Source: Fluviicola sp.
GTDB taxonomy: Bacteria > Bacteroidota > Bacteroidia > Flavobacteriales_D > Crocinitomicaceae
Assembly: GCA_002734085.1 (NCBI GenBank)
Contig: NVXV01000008.1
Coordinates: 62,001-126,000, forward strand
Length of the DNA stretch: 64,000 bases
Direction of reading: 5' to 3'
The translations under genes were made by a program, and so were the position numbers. The notes under the pieces were generated by a model. That model searched no databases, was not told where the DNA came from, and saw nothing but the letters and a program-made list of their open reading frames with translations. Of this stretch, positions 49,921 through 59,757 are shown piece after piece (position 1 is the stretch's first letter; each line of letters opens with the position of its first letter).

Positions 49921-50736
49921 ATGCTTATAATCAATATTTTAAAAAATAAAGGTCGATTGTTTTGTGGTATTTCTATTTGTTTTTTAGTTTTTTCATGTAT
50001 TGAAAATGATAAAAATAACTTGTCTCCAAAATCAACTCCCGATAGCTTACTTCAAGGTAATTTCATATTTGATACCATTAAAGTTGAGTCACTTTCGAAA
50101 GTGAAAAAAGTTATCAAAATAGACTCCTTAGAACAAAGGATTATTGATTCAGGATTGGTTAATATTCAAGATATTGATTCCACTATCCTTGTTGATGTAA
50201 AATACTCAAGCTTAGATAATTTCATGAAGATGGATCTCTATGGAAGTTTAAACAGAATATATCTCCAAAAAGAAGTTGCAGAAAGATTATCTGTTGCTCA
50301 ACAAGCATTAAAAGAGAAAGATTCAACCTTATCGTTATTAGTTTTTGATGGTGTTCGGCCGCGTTCTGTGCAACAGCGTATGTGGGATGCGCTTGATACG
50401 ATTCCTTTTCACGATAGAATTAAATTTGTAAGCAACCCAAAAAATGGAAGCCTGCATAGCTATGGGTGCGCAGTTGATTTATCGATATATGATTATAAAG
50501 TGGATACGCTTTTGGATATGGGGGCAGGGTATGATGATTTGAGAAAAATTGCCTATCCCAAGTATGAAAAAGAGTTTTTAGAAAGTGGAGAGTTAACCAA
50601 AGAGCAATATGAAAACCGGAAGCTACTGCGATCAGTAATGCGTAAAGGAGGTTTTTGGGTAATTGCTACAGAGTGGTGGCATTTTAACGCATTCTCAAGA
50701 GAGAAAGCGAAAGAACTGTATGAGATTGTTGAGTGA
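49921..50736 (+). CDS. M15D D-Ala-D-Ala dipeptidase-like lipoprotein
   Basis: DGVRPRSVQQRMWDAL, GSLHSYGCAVDLSIYD, TEWWHFNAF. Confidence 0.9.
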   Translation: MLIINILKNKGRLFCGISICFLVFSCIENDKNNLSPKSTPDSLLQGNFIFDTIKVESLSKVKKVIKIDSLEQRIIDSGLVNIQDIDSTILVDVKYSSLDNFMKMDLYGSLNRIYLQKEVAERLSVAQQALKEKDSTLSLLVFDGVRPRSVQQRMWDALDTIPFHDRIKFVSNPKNGSLHSYGCAVDLSIYDYKVDTLLDMGAGYDDLRKIAYPKYEKEFLESGELTKEQYENRKLLRSVMRKGGFWVIATEWWHFNAFSREKAKELYEIVE

Positions 50737-50785
50737 TTTGTATTTAGGTTTTAGGCTTTGGAATTGTGACTAGAGTGGAAGCTTA

Positions 50786-52105
50786 TCATTTGTATTTCCC
50801 TTTCCAAAGTTTATCTAGATTTTTCTGTAATTCTTGCTCTCTTTGAGAACTTCCAGCCTGAAAAAAGTTAGTTCCAGCAATATCATCAGGCATAAACTCT
50901 TGATTTGCAAAGTTACCGGGATGATCATGAGAATATTTATAACCTTTTCCGTAATCCAGTTCTTTCATGAGCTTTGTCGGCGCATTTCGAAGTGAAAGAG
51001 GTACTGATAAATTCCCTGTTTCTTTCACTAAGGCTTGTGCTTTATTTATCGCCATATAAGATCCATTTCCTTTTGGAGAATTTGCCAAATACATTGTGCT
51101 CTGAGCTAAAATAAGCCTTGCTTCTGGAAAGCCTACAACATTAACAGCTTGAAATGTGTTGTTTGCCATAATTAACGCTGTCGGATTTGCTAATCCAATA
51201 TCTTCACTGGCAGAGATGATCAATCTTCTAGCAATAAACTTTGGATCCTCACCGCCTTCAATCATACGAGCAAGCCAGTAAACTGCAGCATTTGGATCAC
51301 TTCCTCGAATTGATTTGATAAACGCTGAAATAATATCGTAATGTTGTTCACCGTCCTTGTCGTATTGAGCAATGTTCTGCTGCGCTATAGACATTACTTC
51401 TTCATCAGTAATGATAATTTTTTTGTCTGTAGGAAAGGTGTTTACAACAATCTCAAGTAAAGTAAGTAGCTTTCGGGCGTCACCTCCTGAAATACGCAAT
51501 AGAGAGTCTATTTCTTTAAGTTCAATATCTAGTTTAGAAAGCCACTCATCTTTTTTTATAGCATTTTCTAGTAATAATACGAGTTGTGATTTTTCAAGGG
51601 GTTTTAAAATGTATACTTGACTACGAGACAATAGTGCTGAGATTACTTCAAATGAAGGGTTTTCAGTGGTTGCACCAATCAGGGTCACTACTCCTTTCTC
51701 AACTGCACCTAGTAATGAGTCCTGCTGTGCTTTTGAAAATCTATGAATTTCATCGATAAACAGTAAAGCTCCAGATCGATCAAACATTCCTGTATTTTCA
51801 GCCTTTTTGATAATCTCTCGAACATCTTTTACTCCTGAAGAAATTGCCGATAAAGTATGAAAAGGACGATCTAGTTTTTCCGCTAATAACAAAGCGAGTG
51901 TCGTTTTTCCGACTCCTGGAGGCCCCCACAATATCATTGAAGGAATAGCTCCAGCGTTGAGCGATTTTTGCAAACTAGCGCCTTTTTTTAATAAATGTTC
52001 TTGCCCTACATATTCATCCAAGGATCTTGGACGCATACGTTCTGCCAATGGAGTTGTGGGGGCTTTTTGCATTTTTTTTAATTCATACAAAAATAGATAT
52101 ATCAA
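50786..52105 (-). CDS. rarA: Replication-associated recombination protein A; likely start at internal MQKAPTTPLAERMRP
   Basis: LAERMRPRSLDEYVGQEHLL; ILWGPPGVGKTTLA. Confidence 0.95.
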   Translation of the reverse strand: MIYLFLYELKKMQKAPTTPLAERMRPRSLDEYVGQEHLLKKGASLQKSLNAGAIPSMILWGPPGVGKTTLALLLAEKLDRPFHTLSAISSGVKDVREIIKKAENTGMFDRSGALLFIDEIHRFSKAQQDSLLGAVEKGVVTLIGATTENPSFEVISALLSRSQVYILKPLEKSQLVLLLENAIKKDEWLSKLDIELKEIDSLLRISGGDARKLLTLLEIVVNTFPTDKKIIITDEEVMSIAQQNIAQYDKDGEQHYDIISAFIKSIRGSDPNAAVYWLARMIEGGEDPKFIARRLIISASEDIGLANPTALIMANNTFQAVNVVGFPEARLILAQSTMYLANSPKGNGSYMAINKAQALVKETGNLSVPLSLRNAPTKLMKELDYGKGYKYSHDHPGNFANQEFMPDDIAGTNFFQAGSSQREQELQKNLDKLWKGKYK

Positions 52106-52142
52106 TCGGTGAAAACAAGCGGTATAGTATAGAAAAGGTTTT

Positions 52143-52213
52143 TAAAAAACATAAGAGGGAACGGACGAGCGTCCTGTTCCCTCTTACTAATCAACCTAAC
52201 CTAACCACCTAAA
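52143..52213 (-). ncRNA. Candidate short structured RNA or leader with terminator-like hairpin
   Basis: Minus strand ...GGTTAGGTTAGGTTGATTAGT-AAGAGGGAACAGGACGCTCGTCCGTTCCCTCTT-ATGTTTTTT; promoter upstream. Confidence 0.5.
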
Positions 52214-52219
52214 TCGAGA

Positions 52220-52250
52220 CAAAGATAAGTTAGCATTTTTAATATTGCAA
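52220..52250 (-). promoter_or_regulatory. Bacteroidota-type promoter: TTG-N20-TATCTTTG
   Basis: -7 box 52220-52227, -33 TTG at 52248-52250 (minus strand). Confidence 0.6.
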
Positions 52251-52471
52251 ATTTCAGTCTCAAATTTTAACATATTTTGTATAAAAAATGTTAAAAAATT
52301 GTCAAAATTTAATGGTTTTTTTACTATAAAACTGTGAATCAATCAATTGTAATATTTAAAAATAATAGAAGAAAATGTTAAAATATAAGATGCAGAATTA
52401 GTGCGGGTTACGCTGAACTCACTGTAGGTAGAGGAAGGTAGATAATGATTATCAATGTGATAAACAAGTTG

Positions 52472-53104
52472 TTAATCGCCTAAAATTTCGATTAATGGTT
52501 TTTTGTCAATTTCATGATTCCCATCAAAATCAATTATTTTGAAATTAAAATCTTGTGATTTAAAAAGTTTTTTAACCTCAGACTCTTTTCCTTTAAAATA
52601 AGGATCATTTTTGCCTAGTACAAAGTAGTTTTGGGATTTCATTAAGCTAGACTGATTTGGATCAAAATCCAAATCTGGAGGGAAGACTGAAGCCCAAAGG
52701 ACAAAGATATCTGCATTAAAATTACCGGATTCATGCCACCTCGTAGCTGTCGCACCACCTTGAGAAAAGCCTAGAAGTATTTTTCTTTCGTACTTTCTTT
52801 TATTTAATAAATCTTTTGCTAACATGTCAAGATAGCTGATGTTATCTTCAATATCATCTAACCTCGCTTCCTTTGTCATCCAAGATGCACCGACTCTTCC
52901 GCTTGTGCCTTCCAAATAAAAACGATGCATTCCCTCAGGTGCAATGACGAAATTCTCATTTGGATCTAACGATTCAAATTTCCGAATAAAATAGTAGGGG
53001 AGTTGTCCATATCCATGAAGTACAATCCATACATTTTTGGCACTATCAGCATTTCCATGTGTGAAATAGCGGACAGTCTTTTCTATTTTATATTGGTGCT
53101 CCAT
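52472..53104 (-). CDS. Alpha/beta hydrolase (phospholipase/carboxylesterase-like)
   Basis: WIVLHGYGQLPYYF; ILLGFSQGGATATRW. Confidence 0.85.
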   Translation of the reverse strand: MEHQYKIEKTVRYFTHGNADSAKNVWIVLHGYGQLPYYFIRKFESLDPNENFVIAPEGMHRFYLEGTSGRVGASWMTKEARLDDIEDNISYLDMLAKDLLNKRKYERKILLGFSQGGATATRWHESGNFNADIFVLWASVFPPDLDFDPNQSSLMKSQNYFVLGKNDPYFKGKESEVKKLFKSQDFNFKIIDFDGNHEIDKKPLIEILGD

Positions 53105-54531
53105 GACTTTATTTTTTCGATAACTTGTTCAGGTTTTTCAAGGTGCGGTGCATGTCCACAATCCTCAATAAAATAAGGGATTGCATTTTTCAGTTGCTTA
53201 CAAATTATGTATACTTGATCGTTCGTTCCGTATTGATCATTCTCTCCTTGGATTATTAAAGCGGGTACGTCATTCTTCTTTATGTCTTCCGAAATATCCC
53301 AGTTGGAAAAATCATCTGAGAGCCATGTGTTTGCCCAAGCATAAAATAATGACTCTGTTTTTGTACCGTGATACATTTCTAAGCCTTTCATTTTTCCAGA
53401 CTCAAAAGCTTCAATAGCCGGGGAGATTCCTTCTTTCGTTTCCTGTTCATTTAATACATGAGCAGCCATTGTTACAATTCCTTTAACTTTCTTGGGGTAT
53501 TTCGATGAATAAAGTAAAGCATTTGTTCCACCATCTGAGTGACCAATTATAATAATATCTTGATTTAGGTTTATTGATTCAAGAAATGCTGGTAATTGCT
53601 CTAAAGCAAAGTGATGTAGATATTTATCATCTCTCTTATTGTTGTATTCAAAGGAGAAGCCGTAGCCAGGAAACTCTAATATTAGGGCTGGAAGGTTTAA
53701 ACTATTAGAAACTTTTTCAGGGAAATATTTCCATTTCGCAATTGAACCAATTGCTTCATGTAAAAAGAGTAGAACAGGTCTATTTTCATTGAGTTCTCCG
53801 ATAGTTTTGTACGCAATATTTCCAAAACTTGTTTTCGCCCACTTATAAGTAAATGAACTAGTTTGTACCTCAATTGCTCTAGCTACATGTTTCGGATTGA
53901 TAAAACCTAGAGGATGAATAAAACTGGGTATTTCGAAATAATAACTGTTTTGGATTGAATTACAAATATTTAAAGTCTCTTCTTTAGAAACCATTTTGTC
54001 TTTTCCTCCACGTAACATACGGACAGGGCATGAAATAGACCGAACTGACTCTTTTGTTATAGAAGGTTTTTTTCCTAGTTCAATCATGAATGACGCCGTT
54101 TTCTTTAAAAGATCGGGTAAATATGAATCGTGAAGACTCAATAGATAATCATAAAACGGTTTGACTTTAGATTGTAGAAAATCAATATCCAGTGATTGAG
54201 TTTCCTTAATTGCTGACTCAGGAGTCCAATCTAGCTTGGTTCCTTGAGTAATAATGCCTTTTATATGAGTGTTACCACTTTGAGCAAGAGAAAGTGCTAT
54301 GTAACCGCCTAGACTAAACCCGTAAATAAAACAATCTCCTATTTTTGAAATGTATTCGTCAAAATCAGTTATTAAATCTTCAATTGTAAATGGAATAGAA
54401 GCATCTGATTTGCCACCATGATGCGGAATTTCGTAAATTAAGACATTATAACGCTTTGAAAGAAATGAAGAAATTTCATCAAATTCTTTTGCATTACCAA
54501 GTGCGCCGTGTATTAGTATTAGATTATTCAT
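53083..54531 (-). CDS. Fusion of two alpha/beta hydrolase domains
   Basis: Domain 1 LILIHGALG...IYGFSLGGY; domain 2 LLFLHEAIGS...IIGHSDGGTNALLY. Confidence 0.85.
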   Translation of the reverse strand: MNNLILIHGALGNAKEFDEISSFLSKRYNVLIYEIPHHGGKSDASIPFTIEDLITDFDEYISKIGDCFIYGFSLGGYIALSLAQSGNTHIKGIITQGTKLDWTPESAIKETQSLDIDFLQSKVKPFYDYLLSLHDSYLPDLLKKTASFMIELGKKPSITKESVRSISCPVRMLRGGKDKMVSKEETLNICNSIQNSYYFEIPSFIHPLGFINPKHVARAIEVQTSSFTYKWAKTSFGNIAYKTIGELNENRPVLLFLHEAIGSIAKWKYFPEKVSNSLNLPALILEFPGYGFSFEYNNKRDDKYLHHFALEQLPAFLESINLNQDIIIIGHSDGGTNALLYSSKYPKKVKGIVTMAAHVLNEQETKEGISPAIEAFESGKMKGLEMYHGTKTESLFYAWANTWLSDDFSNWDISEDIKKNDVPALIIQGENDQYGTNDQVYIICKQLKNAIPYFIEDCGHAPHLEKPEQVIEKIKSWSTNIK

Positions 54532-54542
54532 TTATGAGTTAT

Positions 54543-54575
54543 AAAAAAAAGCCCAAACGATTCGTCGGGCTTTTT
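54543..54575. terminator. Intrinsic terminator downstream of efp
   Basis: AAAAAGCCC..ACGA-tt-CGT..GGGCTTTTT. Confidence 0.75.
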
Positions 54576-54593
54576 AATAAATATTTAATTCAG

Positions 54594-55160
54594 TTACTTA
54601 ATTCTTTCGACGTAAGTTCCTGTACGAGTATCTACTTTTATTTTTTCACCGTTATCTATAAACAAAGGAACTCGAATCTCTGCTCCAGTATCTATTGTGG
54701 CTGGTTTAAGGGTGTTTGTAGCTGTATCTCCTTTAATCCCTGGCTCTGTATACGTGATTTCTGCTTCAATATACATAGGAAGATCAACCAATAAAGGCAT
54801 TTCTTCTTCGGCATGGAAAGTTATTTCGCAAATCATTCCTTCTTTTAAGTATTCTGGCTGATCAACTAATTTAGTTGGAATCATTACTTGCTCGAAAGTT
54901 TCTGTATGCATGAAGTGGTATCCAATACCTTCCTCAACATAAAGAAATTGATATGGGCGTCGTTCTATGCGTATAACATCAATTTTGTGACCAGCAGAGA
55001 ATGTGTGTTCCAATACCTTTCCACTTTCAATATCACGCATTTTTGTTCTAACAAAAGCGGGTCCTTTACCAGGTTTTACGTGTTGGAATTCAATAATTGT
55101 TACCAATTTACCATTCCAGTCGAGGCACAAGCCATTTTTAATATCAGATGTAGTTGCCAT
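54594..55160 (-). CDS. efp: Elongation factor P
   Basis: VEFQHVKPGKGPAFVRTKMRDIESGKVLEHTFSAG; GAEIRVPLFIDNGEKIKVDTRTGTYVER. Confidence 0.97.
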   Translation of the reverse strand: MATTSDIKNGLCLDWNGKLVTIIEFQHVKPGKGPAFVRTKMRDIESGKVLEHTFSAGHKIDVIRIERRPYQFLYVEEGIGYHFMHTETFEQVMIPTKLVDQPEYLKEGMICEITFHAEEEMPLLVDLPMYIEAEITYTEPGIKGDTATNTLKPATIDTGAEIRVPLFIDNGEKIKVDTRTGTYVERIK

Positions 55161-55212
55161 ATTATAATTTATAAAGTTGTCAAATATAAAAAGATTAAAT
55201 TATTTGTGCGGT

Positions 55213-55863
55213 TCAAGTATTTCTTAATTCTTTAATGGTTTGAACTGGATCGTCAGATTTAAAAACAAAACTTCCAGCAACTAAAGCTGAAGCTCCTGCA
55301 TCTACTAAAGATTTTGCATTGTCGCTATTTACTCCTCCATCAACTTCAATTATTGTAGTGGCCCCTTTATTATCGATCAAGTTCTTAAGTTTACGTACCT
55401 TGTCTACAGTCGAAGGGATAAATTTTTGTCCGCCAAACCCAGGATTTACAGACATAATTAATACAACATCGATATCCTTAATTACATCTTGAAGTAGATC
55501 AACGGGTGTGTGAGGATTGATGGCAACTCCCGTTTTCATTCCGGCTGCTTTTATTGCCTGAAGCGTGCGATGTAAGTGCCTACAAACTTCATAATGTACA
55601 GTCAGAATTTCTGCACCGGCCTCTTTAAAGTCTTCAATGTAGTCGTCTGGTGTTTCAATCATTAGATGGACATCGAGTGGCTTTTCTGCATGTTTATGAA
55701 TCGCTTTCATCACAGGTAATCCAAACGAAATATTAGGAACGAATTGCCCATCCATAATGTCAATGTGTATCCAGTCTGCTTCACTACTGTTTAACATTTT
55801 CACATCGCGTTCTAGATTTGCGAAATCAGCCGCTAAAATTGAGGGAGAAACTATTGTACTCAT
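55213..55863 (-). CDS. rpe: Ribulose-phosphate 3-epimerase
   Basis: SPSILAADFANLERDVKML; HIDIMDGQFVPNISFG; VNPGFGGQKFI. Confidence 0.97.
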   Translation of the reverse strand: MSTIVSPSILAADFANLERDVKMLNSSEADWIHIDIMDGQFVPNISFGLPVMKAIHKHAEKPLDVHLMIETPDDYIEDFKEAGAEILTVHYEVCRHLHRTLQAIKAAGMKTGVAINPHTPVDLLQDVIKDIDVVLIMSVNPGFGGQKFIPSTVDKVRKLKNLIDNKGATTIIEVDGGVNSDNAKSLVDAGASALVAGSFVFKSDDPVQTIKELRNT

Positions 55864-55907
55864 ATATTTTTTTGTTTGAACAAAAATAATAATTCCTTTG
55901 GGATAGT

Positions 55908-57497
55908 TTAAGGTAAGTTTGCCTCAAATAGTTTCATGTATTTTTCTTCTCTGCCATAAATGTCATTATGGAACCGAATTTGATCGGTAGAATCATCAAT
56001 TACGGCAGTTCTATATCTTATGTGAACTAAAAATTGGTTGTTAATATTTAAATAAGTTTCTTCATCCCTGCCGACCAATGAATCCAAAGAGTCTTTGTAG
56101 ACATGATCCTCCAATTCAAGTATTTTTTTAGCGAGTTCAAAGGGGTGTTCCACTCGAATACATCCATGACTAAAGTTTCTTTCTTCTCGTGCAAACAAAT
56201 GTTTAGCGGGTGTATCGTGAATGTAAACGGCGTGTTTATTAGGGAATAGAAATTTTAACAAACCTAAACTATTCGATGATCCACTAGATTGTTTAACTCT
56301 AAAAGGAAATGTTTTAGAAGTTATAGTTTTCCAATTTACGCTGTCAGGAGAGATTGTTTCACCTTTTTTAGTTAAAATATAATTTTTCTTACTAAAATAA
56401 TTTGAGTCTTTCCTAGCTCCATATAAAATCTCAGTGCTTGCAATAGAATAGGGTACATGCCAATACGGACGAGTAACAATATATTCTAAAGTAGCTTCAA
56501 ACTCTGGTGTCTGAGTCAAATTTGCACCTGCGACAACTTTATGTTTTGCAACAATAGTGTCTTTGTTGTAAAAATGTAAAAGAAAAGAAGGTATATTAAC
56601 TTCTATATATTTTGAACTTATCAGTGAGTCTGGAGTGGATTTAAGCTTTTCTAGTGCTATAACTCCCTTGTAAAAACGCTGTAGATTTGATTGGTGTAAA
56701 ACTCTTAAAGAGTTCTTTCCTAAAACCCCATCGGGTTTTAACCCATTGAGATATTGAAAATTTTTAAATACATGAGTCAAACTATCTCTGGAGATATTTA
56801 CATCATTTATAAACCCTTTTTCCTTCAAATTCAAAGCGATTTTATTACTATCTGACCCCAATGAATCCTTTTGATCAACTTTTATTATGTTTTCGTTCAA
56901 TGGATATAAACTCGTAAAGTCATTTAGTGATTTATGAAGTGTAGGAATATTTATACTCTTATTTCCAAAGAAAAGCAGGTGTGAAACCCAATCATTACTA
57001 GCTATTTTAGAATTGAGAAATTTATCTAAGTGAACCAGGTCAGCAAATCCGTGGTCGTTAATTGTACTATCTTTAAAATTTATTAAACCTCTCGATTGAA
57101 TATCCAAGTACTCTGATAATCTGAGTAAAGTCAAAATTTCTTTTTGATAAGGAGTATTTGAACTATAATAAGGCCTGGAATCTAAAGTCTTTAATGGTAA
57201 ATTAAGTTTTATATCATCGTTTATATACTCGGTAAAGTATAAATCTTCTAAAAGACTGTCTTTCACCCAAAGTGTTTTAAAATTCCTTGCTTCATAAAAA
57301 GCCATAACATATTCAACACTCTCATTATTGATATTTATAGAATCTGTTATATGATTTAGAGCATAAGTCAGACGTTGCTCATCAGTAGAGGGATAGTTAT
57401 TATCGTGGTCATTATCTATCAACGAAGAACAACCATTAAACAGTACTACAGAAACTCCAACTGTTAAAAAAAACGATATGGTAAAGCGTAGTCTCAT
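55908..57497 (-). CDS. L,D-transpeptidase (YcbB-like) with peptidoglycan-binding domain
   Basis: NKHAVYIHDTPAKHLFAREERNFSHGCIRVEHPFELA. Confidence 0.9.
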   Translation of the reverse strand: MRLRFTISFFLTVGVSVVLFNGCSSLIDNDHDNNYPSTDEQRLTYALNHITDSININNESVEYVMAFYEARNFKTLWVKDSLLEDLYFTEYINDDIKLNLPLKTLDSRPYYSSNTPYQKEILTLLRLSEYLDIQSRGLINFKDSTINDHGFADLVHLDKFLNSKIASNDWVSHLLFFGNKSINIPTLHKSLNDFTSLYPLNENIIKVDQKDSLGSDSNKIALNLKEKGFINDVNISRDSLTHVFKNFQYLNGLKPDGVLGKNSLRVLHQSNLQRFYKGVIALEKLKSTPDSLISSKYIEVNIPSFLLHFYNKDTIVAKHKVVAGANLTQTPEFEATLEYIVTRPYWHVPYSIASTEILYGARKDSNYFSKKNYILTKKGETISPDSVNWKTITSKTFPFRVKQSSGSSNSLGLLKFLFPNKHAVYIHDTPAKHLFAREERNFSHGCIRVEHPFELAKKILELEDHVYKDSLDSLVGRDEETYLNINNQFLVHIRYRTAVIDDSTDQIRFHNDIYGREEKYMKLFEANLP

Positions 57498-57589
57498 TAC
57501 TTTTTGTAATATTACGAGGTAAGTTAAGCATTTAATGGGATAACTAAAGATTATTGAACATTATTTTTTTAATAAATTTGATTTAACGT

Positions 57590-58219
57590 ATGGAGTTTCA
57601 GTATTATCCAATTACACTTATAATAATAATTTCAACCGTATTGCTTTCAATTAAGGCATTTAACGATCCAGAGTTGAAGTTTAGATGGGTGTTTTATCCT
57701 TTTAAGATAAAAAGAGAGAAACAGACGTACAGAGTAGTTTCTCATATGTTTATTCATGGAGATTACATGCATTTACTTTTTAATATGTTTGTATTATTTT
57801 CTTTTGGAAGAAATCTTGAGTATATTTTTGGAGAATATTTTGGAGTTGGCATCGGTAAAATTCATTTCGTTGTTTTGTACCTCGTTGGTGGATTAGCATC
57901 TTCAATTTGGCCTTATACGAGAAATTATGATAATCCGAATTATATGAGCCTGGGTGCTTCGGGTGCGGTTTCAGCTGTATTGTTTGCCACGATCTTATGG
58001 TTACCTAGTCAGCCCTTGAACTTAATGTTTATTCCAATAGACATACCGGCTTGGGTTGTTGGGGTTTTATACCTCGGTTTTGAATATTATATGAGTAAAA
58101 AAGGAGGTACAGGTATCGCTCATGATGCCCATTTTGGCGGAGCTGTATTCGGTATAGCATATATTTTATTTATTAATTTTGATAAGGGAATAGAATTTAT
58201 TTCGTATATTTTCAGTTGA
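57590..58219 (+). CDS. Rhomboid family intramembrane serine protease
   Basis: HMFIHGDYMHLLFNMFVLFSFG; SLGASGAVSAVLFA; HDAHFGGAVFG. Confidence 0.95.
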   Translation: MEFQYYPITLIIIISTVLLSIKAFNDPELKFRWVFYPFKIKREKQTYRVVSHMFIHGDYMHLLFNMFVLFSFGRNLEYIFGEYFGVGIGKIHFVVLYLVGGLASSIWPYTRNYDNPNYMSLGASGAVSAVLFATILWLPSQPLNLMFIPIDIPAWVVGVLYLGFEYYMSKKGGTGIAHDAHFGGAVFGIAYILFINFDKGIEFISYIFS

Positions 58220-58220
58220 T

Positions 58221-59063
58221 ATGGCGCTACTATACATCAATAATAACGGGGAAGTCCTTAAAAATGAAGGAGCTACTTTGTCTTCTGCTAACAGAGGACA
58301 CCTTTATGGTGATGGATTATTTGAAAGTATACGCGTTAAAAATGGTAAGCCACTCAATCTAGACGCACATTTCATGCGGATGATTGAAGGTGCGATTGCA
58401 CTCAAAATGCGTGTTCCAAAATTTTATACTACAGACTTTTTTAGAGAGAAGGTACAAGAGCTATTAGATGCTTCTAGTATCGATAAAGGTGGTAGAATTA
58501 GAATATCCATCGACAGAGCGTCTGGTGGCACTTATACTCCTGAATCAAACGAAACGACCTATTTTATTGAGGTATACCCAATAAACAATAACGATTACAA
58601 ACTCAACAGTAAAGGATGGGAGATTGATTTGTACTCTACAATGAGAAAACATAAATCACCTATTTCTAATTTTAAAACAAAAAATGCTTTACTCTATGTC
58701 ATGTGTGGAATTGAAGCAAGAGAAAAAAATCTTGACGACTTACTAATTACTGACCCGAAAGGTGGAATTTTAGAAGGATCTAGTAGTAATCTCTTTGTTG
58801 TGAGCAATGGTGTGCTGTATACTCCTGGTTTAGAAGAAGGGTGTGTAGGAGGGGTGATGAGAATGAGTGTTATAAATACAGCTTTGGAAAATAGTATGAA
58901 AGTCTATGAAAGTGCTATTATGCCACAAAATTTATTAGCAGCAGATGAAGTATTTTTAACGAATGCGATTAAAGGAATAATTTGGGTTGGAGGTTATAGA
59001 ACAAAACGATATAAAAATGATACATCAACTAAACTCATTGAATTATTGAACAAAACGCTTTAA
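58221..59063 (+). CDS. Aminotransferase class IV
   Basis: NRGHLYGDGLFESIRVKNG; EGSSSNLFVV. Confidence 0.9.
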   Translation: MALLYINNNGEVLKNEGATLSSANRGHLYGDGLFESIRVKNGKPLNLDAHFMRMIEGAIALKMRVPKFYTTDFFREKVQELLDASSIDKGGRIRISIDRASGGTYTPESNETTYFIEVYPINNNDYKLNSKGWEIDLYSTMRKHKSPISNFKTKNALLYVMCGIEAREKNLDDLLITDPKGGILEGSSSNLFVVSNGVLYTPGLEEGCVGGVMRMSVINTALENSMKVYESAIMPQNLLAADEVFLTNAIKGIIWVGGYRTKRYKNDTSTKLIELLNKTL

Positions 59064-59095
59064 CAAGGTGTTTCTAAAATAAAACATACATTAAA

Positions 59096-59629
59096 ATGAA
59101 AATAGTCGGATTTGCTGGAAGTAACAGTAAGAAATCAATCAACAAACAATTTGTAAAATATACTTTAGAACAATTAAAAGACCACGAAATTCATCTTCTC
59201 GACCTAAACGATTTTGAAATCCCAATGTTCGGTGTAGATAGAGAGGAGGAAAAAGGTTATCCCAATAAAGTAAAGGAATTCATAGAAATTATTCAGTCTG
59301 CTGATGGTTTAGTAGTGTCTCTTGCAGAGCACAACGGAGCGTATACAGCTGTTTTTAAGAACCTCATGGATTGGTGCTCAAGATACGAGCTGAAATTTTT
59401 TAATAAAATTCCTATGCTTTTATTATCTACCTCTCCTGGCGGTTATGGAGGAGGGAACTCTATGGAGTTGGGATTGAGTCGACTTCCTAAGTTTGACGCT
59501 AATATCGTTGCTAATTTTTCGCTTCCTAAGTTCAATGACAATTTTAACAACGAAAATGGAATTAAAGATGATGAACTACGGGCTAATTACGAAGCTAAAC
59601 TACAAGAGTTCAAGAAAGAACTAATATAG
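59096..59629 (+). CDS. NAD(P)H-dependent FMN reductase family
   Basis: FAGSNSKKSINKQFV; SLAEHNGAYTAVFKNLMDW. Confidence 0.9.
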   Translation: MKIVGFAGSNSKKSINKQFVKYTLEQLKDHEIHLLDLNDFEIPMFGVDREEEKGYPNKVKEFIEIIQSADGLVVSLAEHNGAYTAVFKNLMDWCSRYELKFFNKIPMLLLSTSPGGYGGGNSMELGLSRLPKFDANIVANFSLPKFNDNFNNENGIKDDELRANYEAKLQEFKKELI

Positions 59630-59757
59630 CCTTTTTTAGAGATTTATTCAATCATACTTGTGTCATTTTTATTGGGATACCCCCCTGATTAATTGCTATA
59701 GTAAATCATTCACATTCCTAAAAAAAATGATTATCTTCGCACCAACAAAATCAGTAT

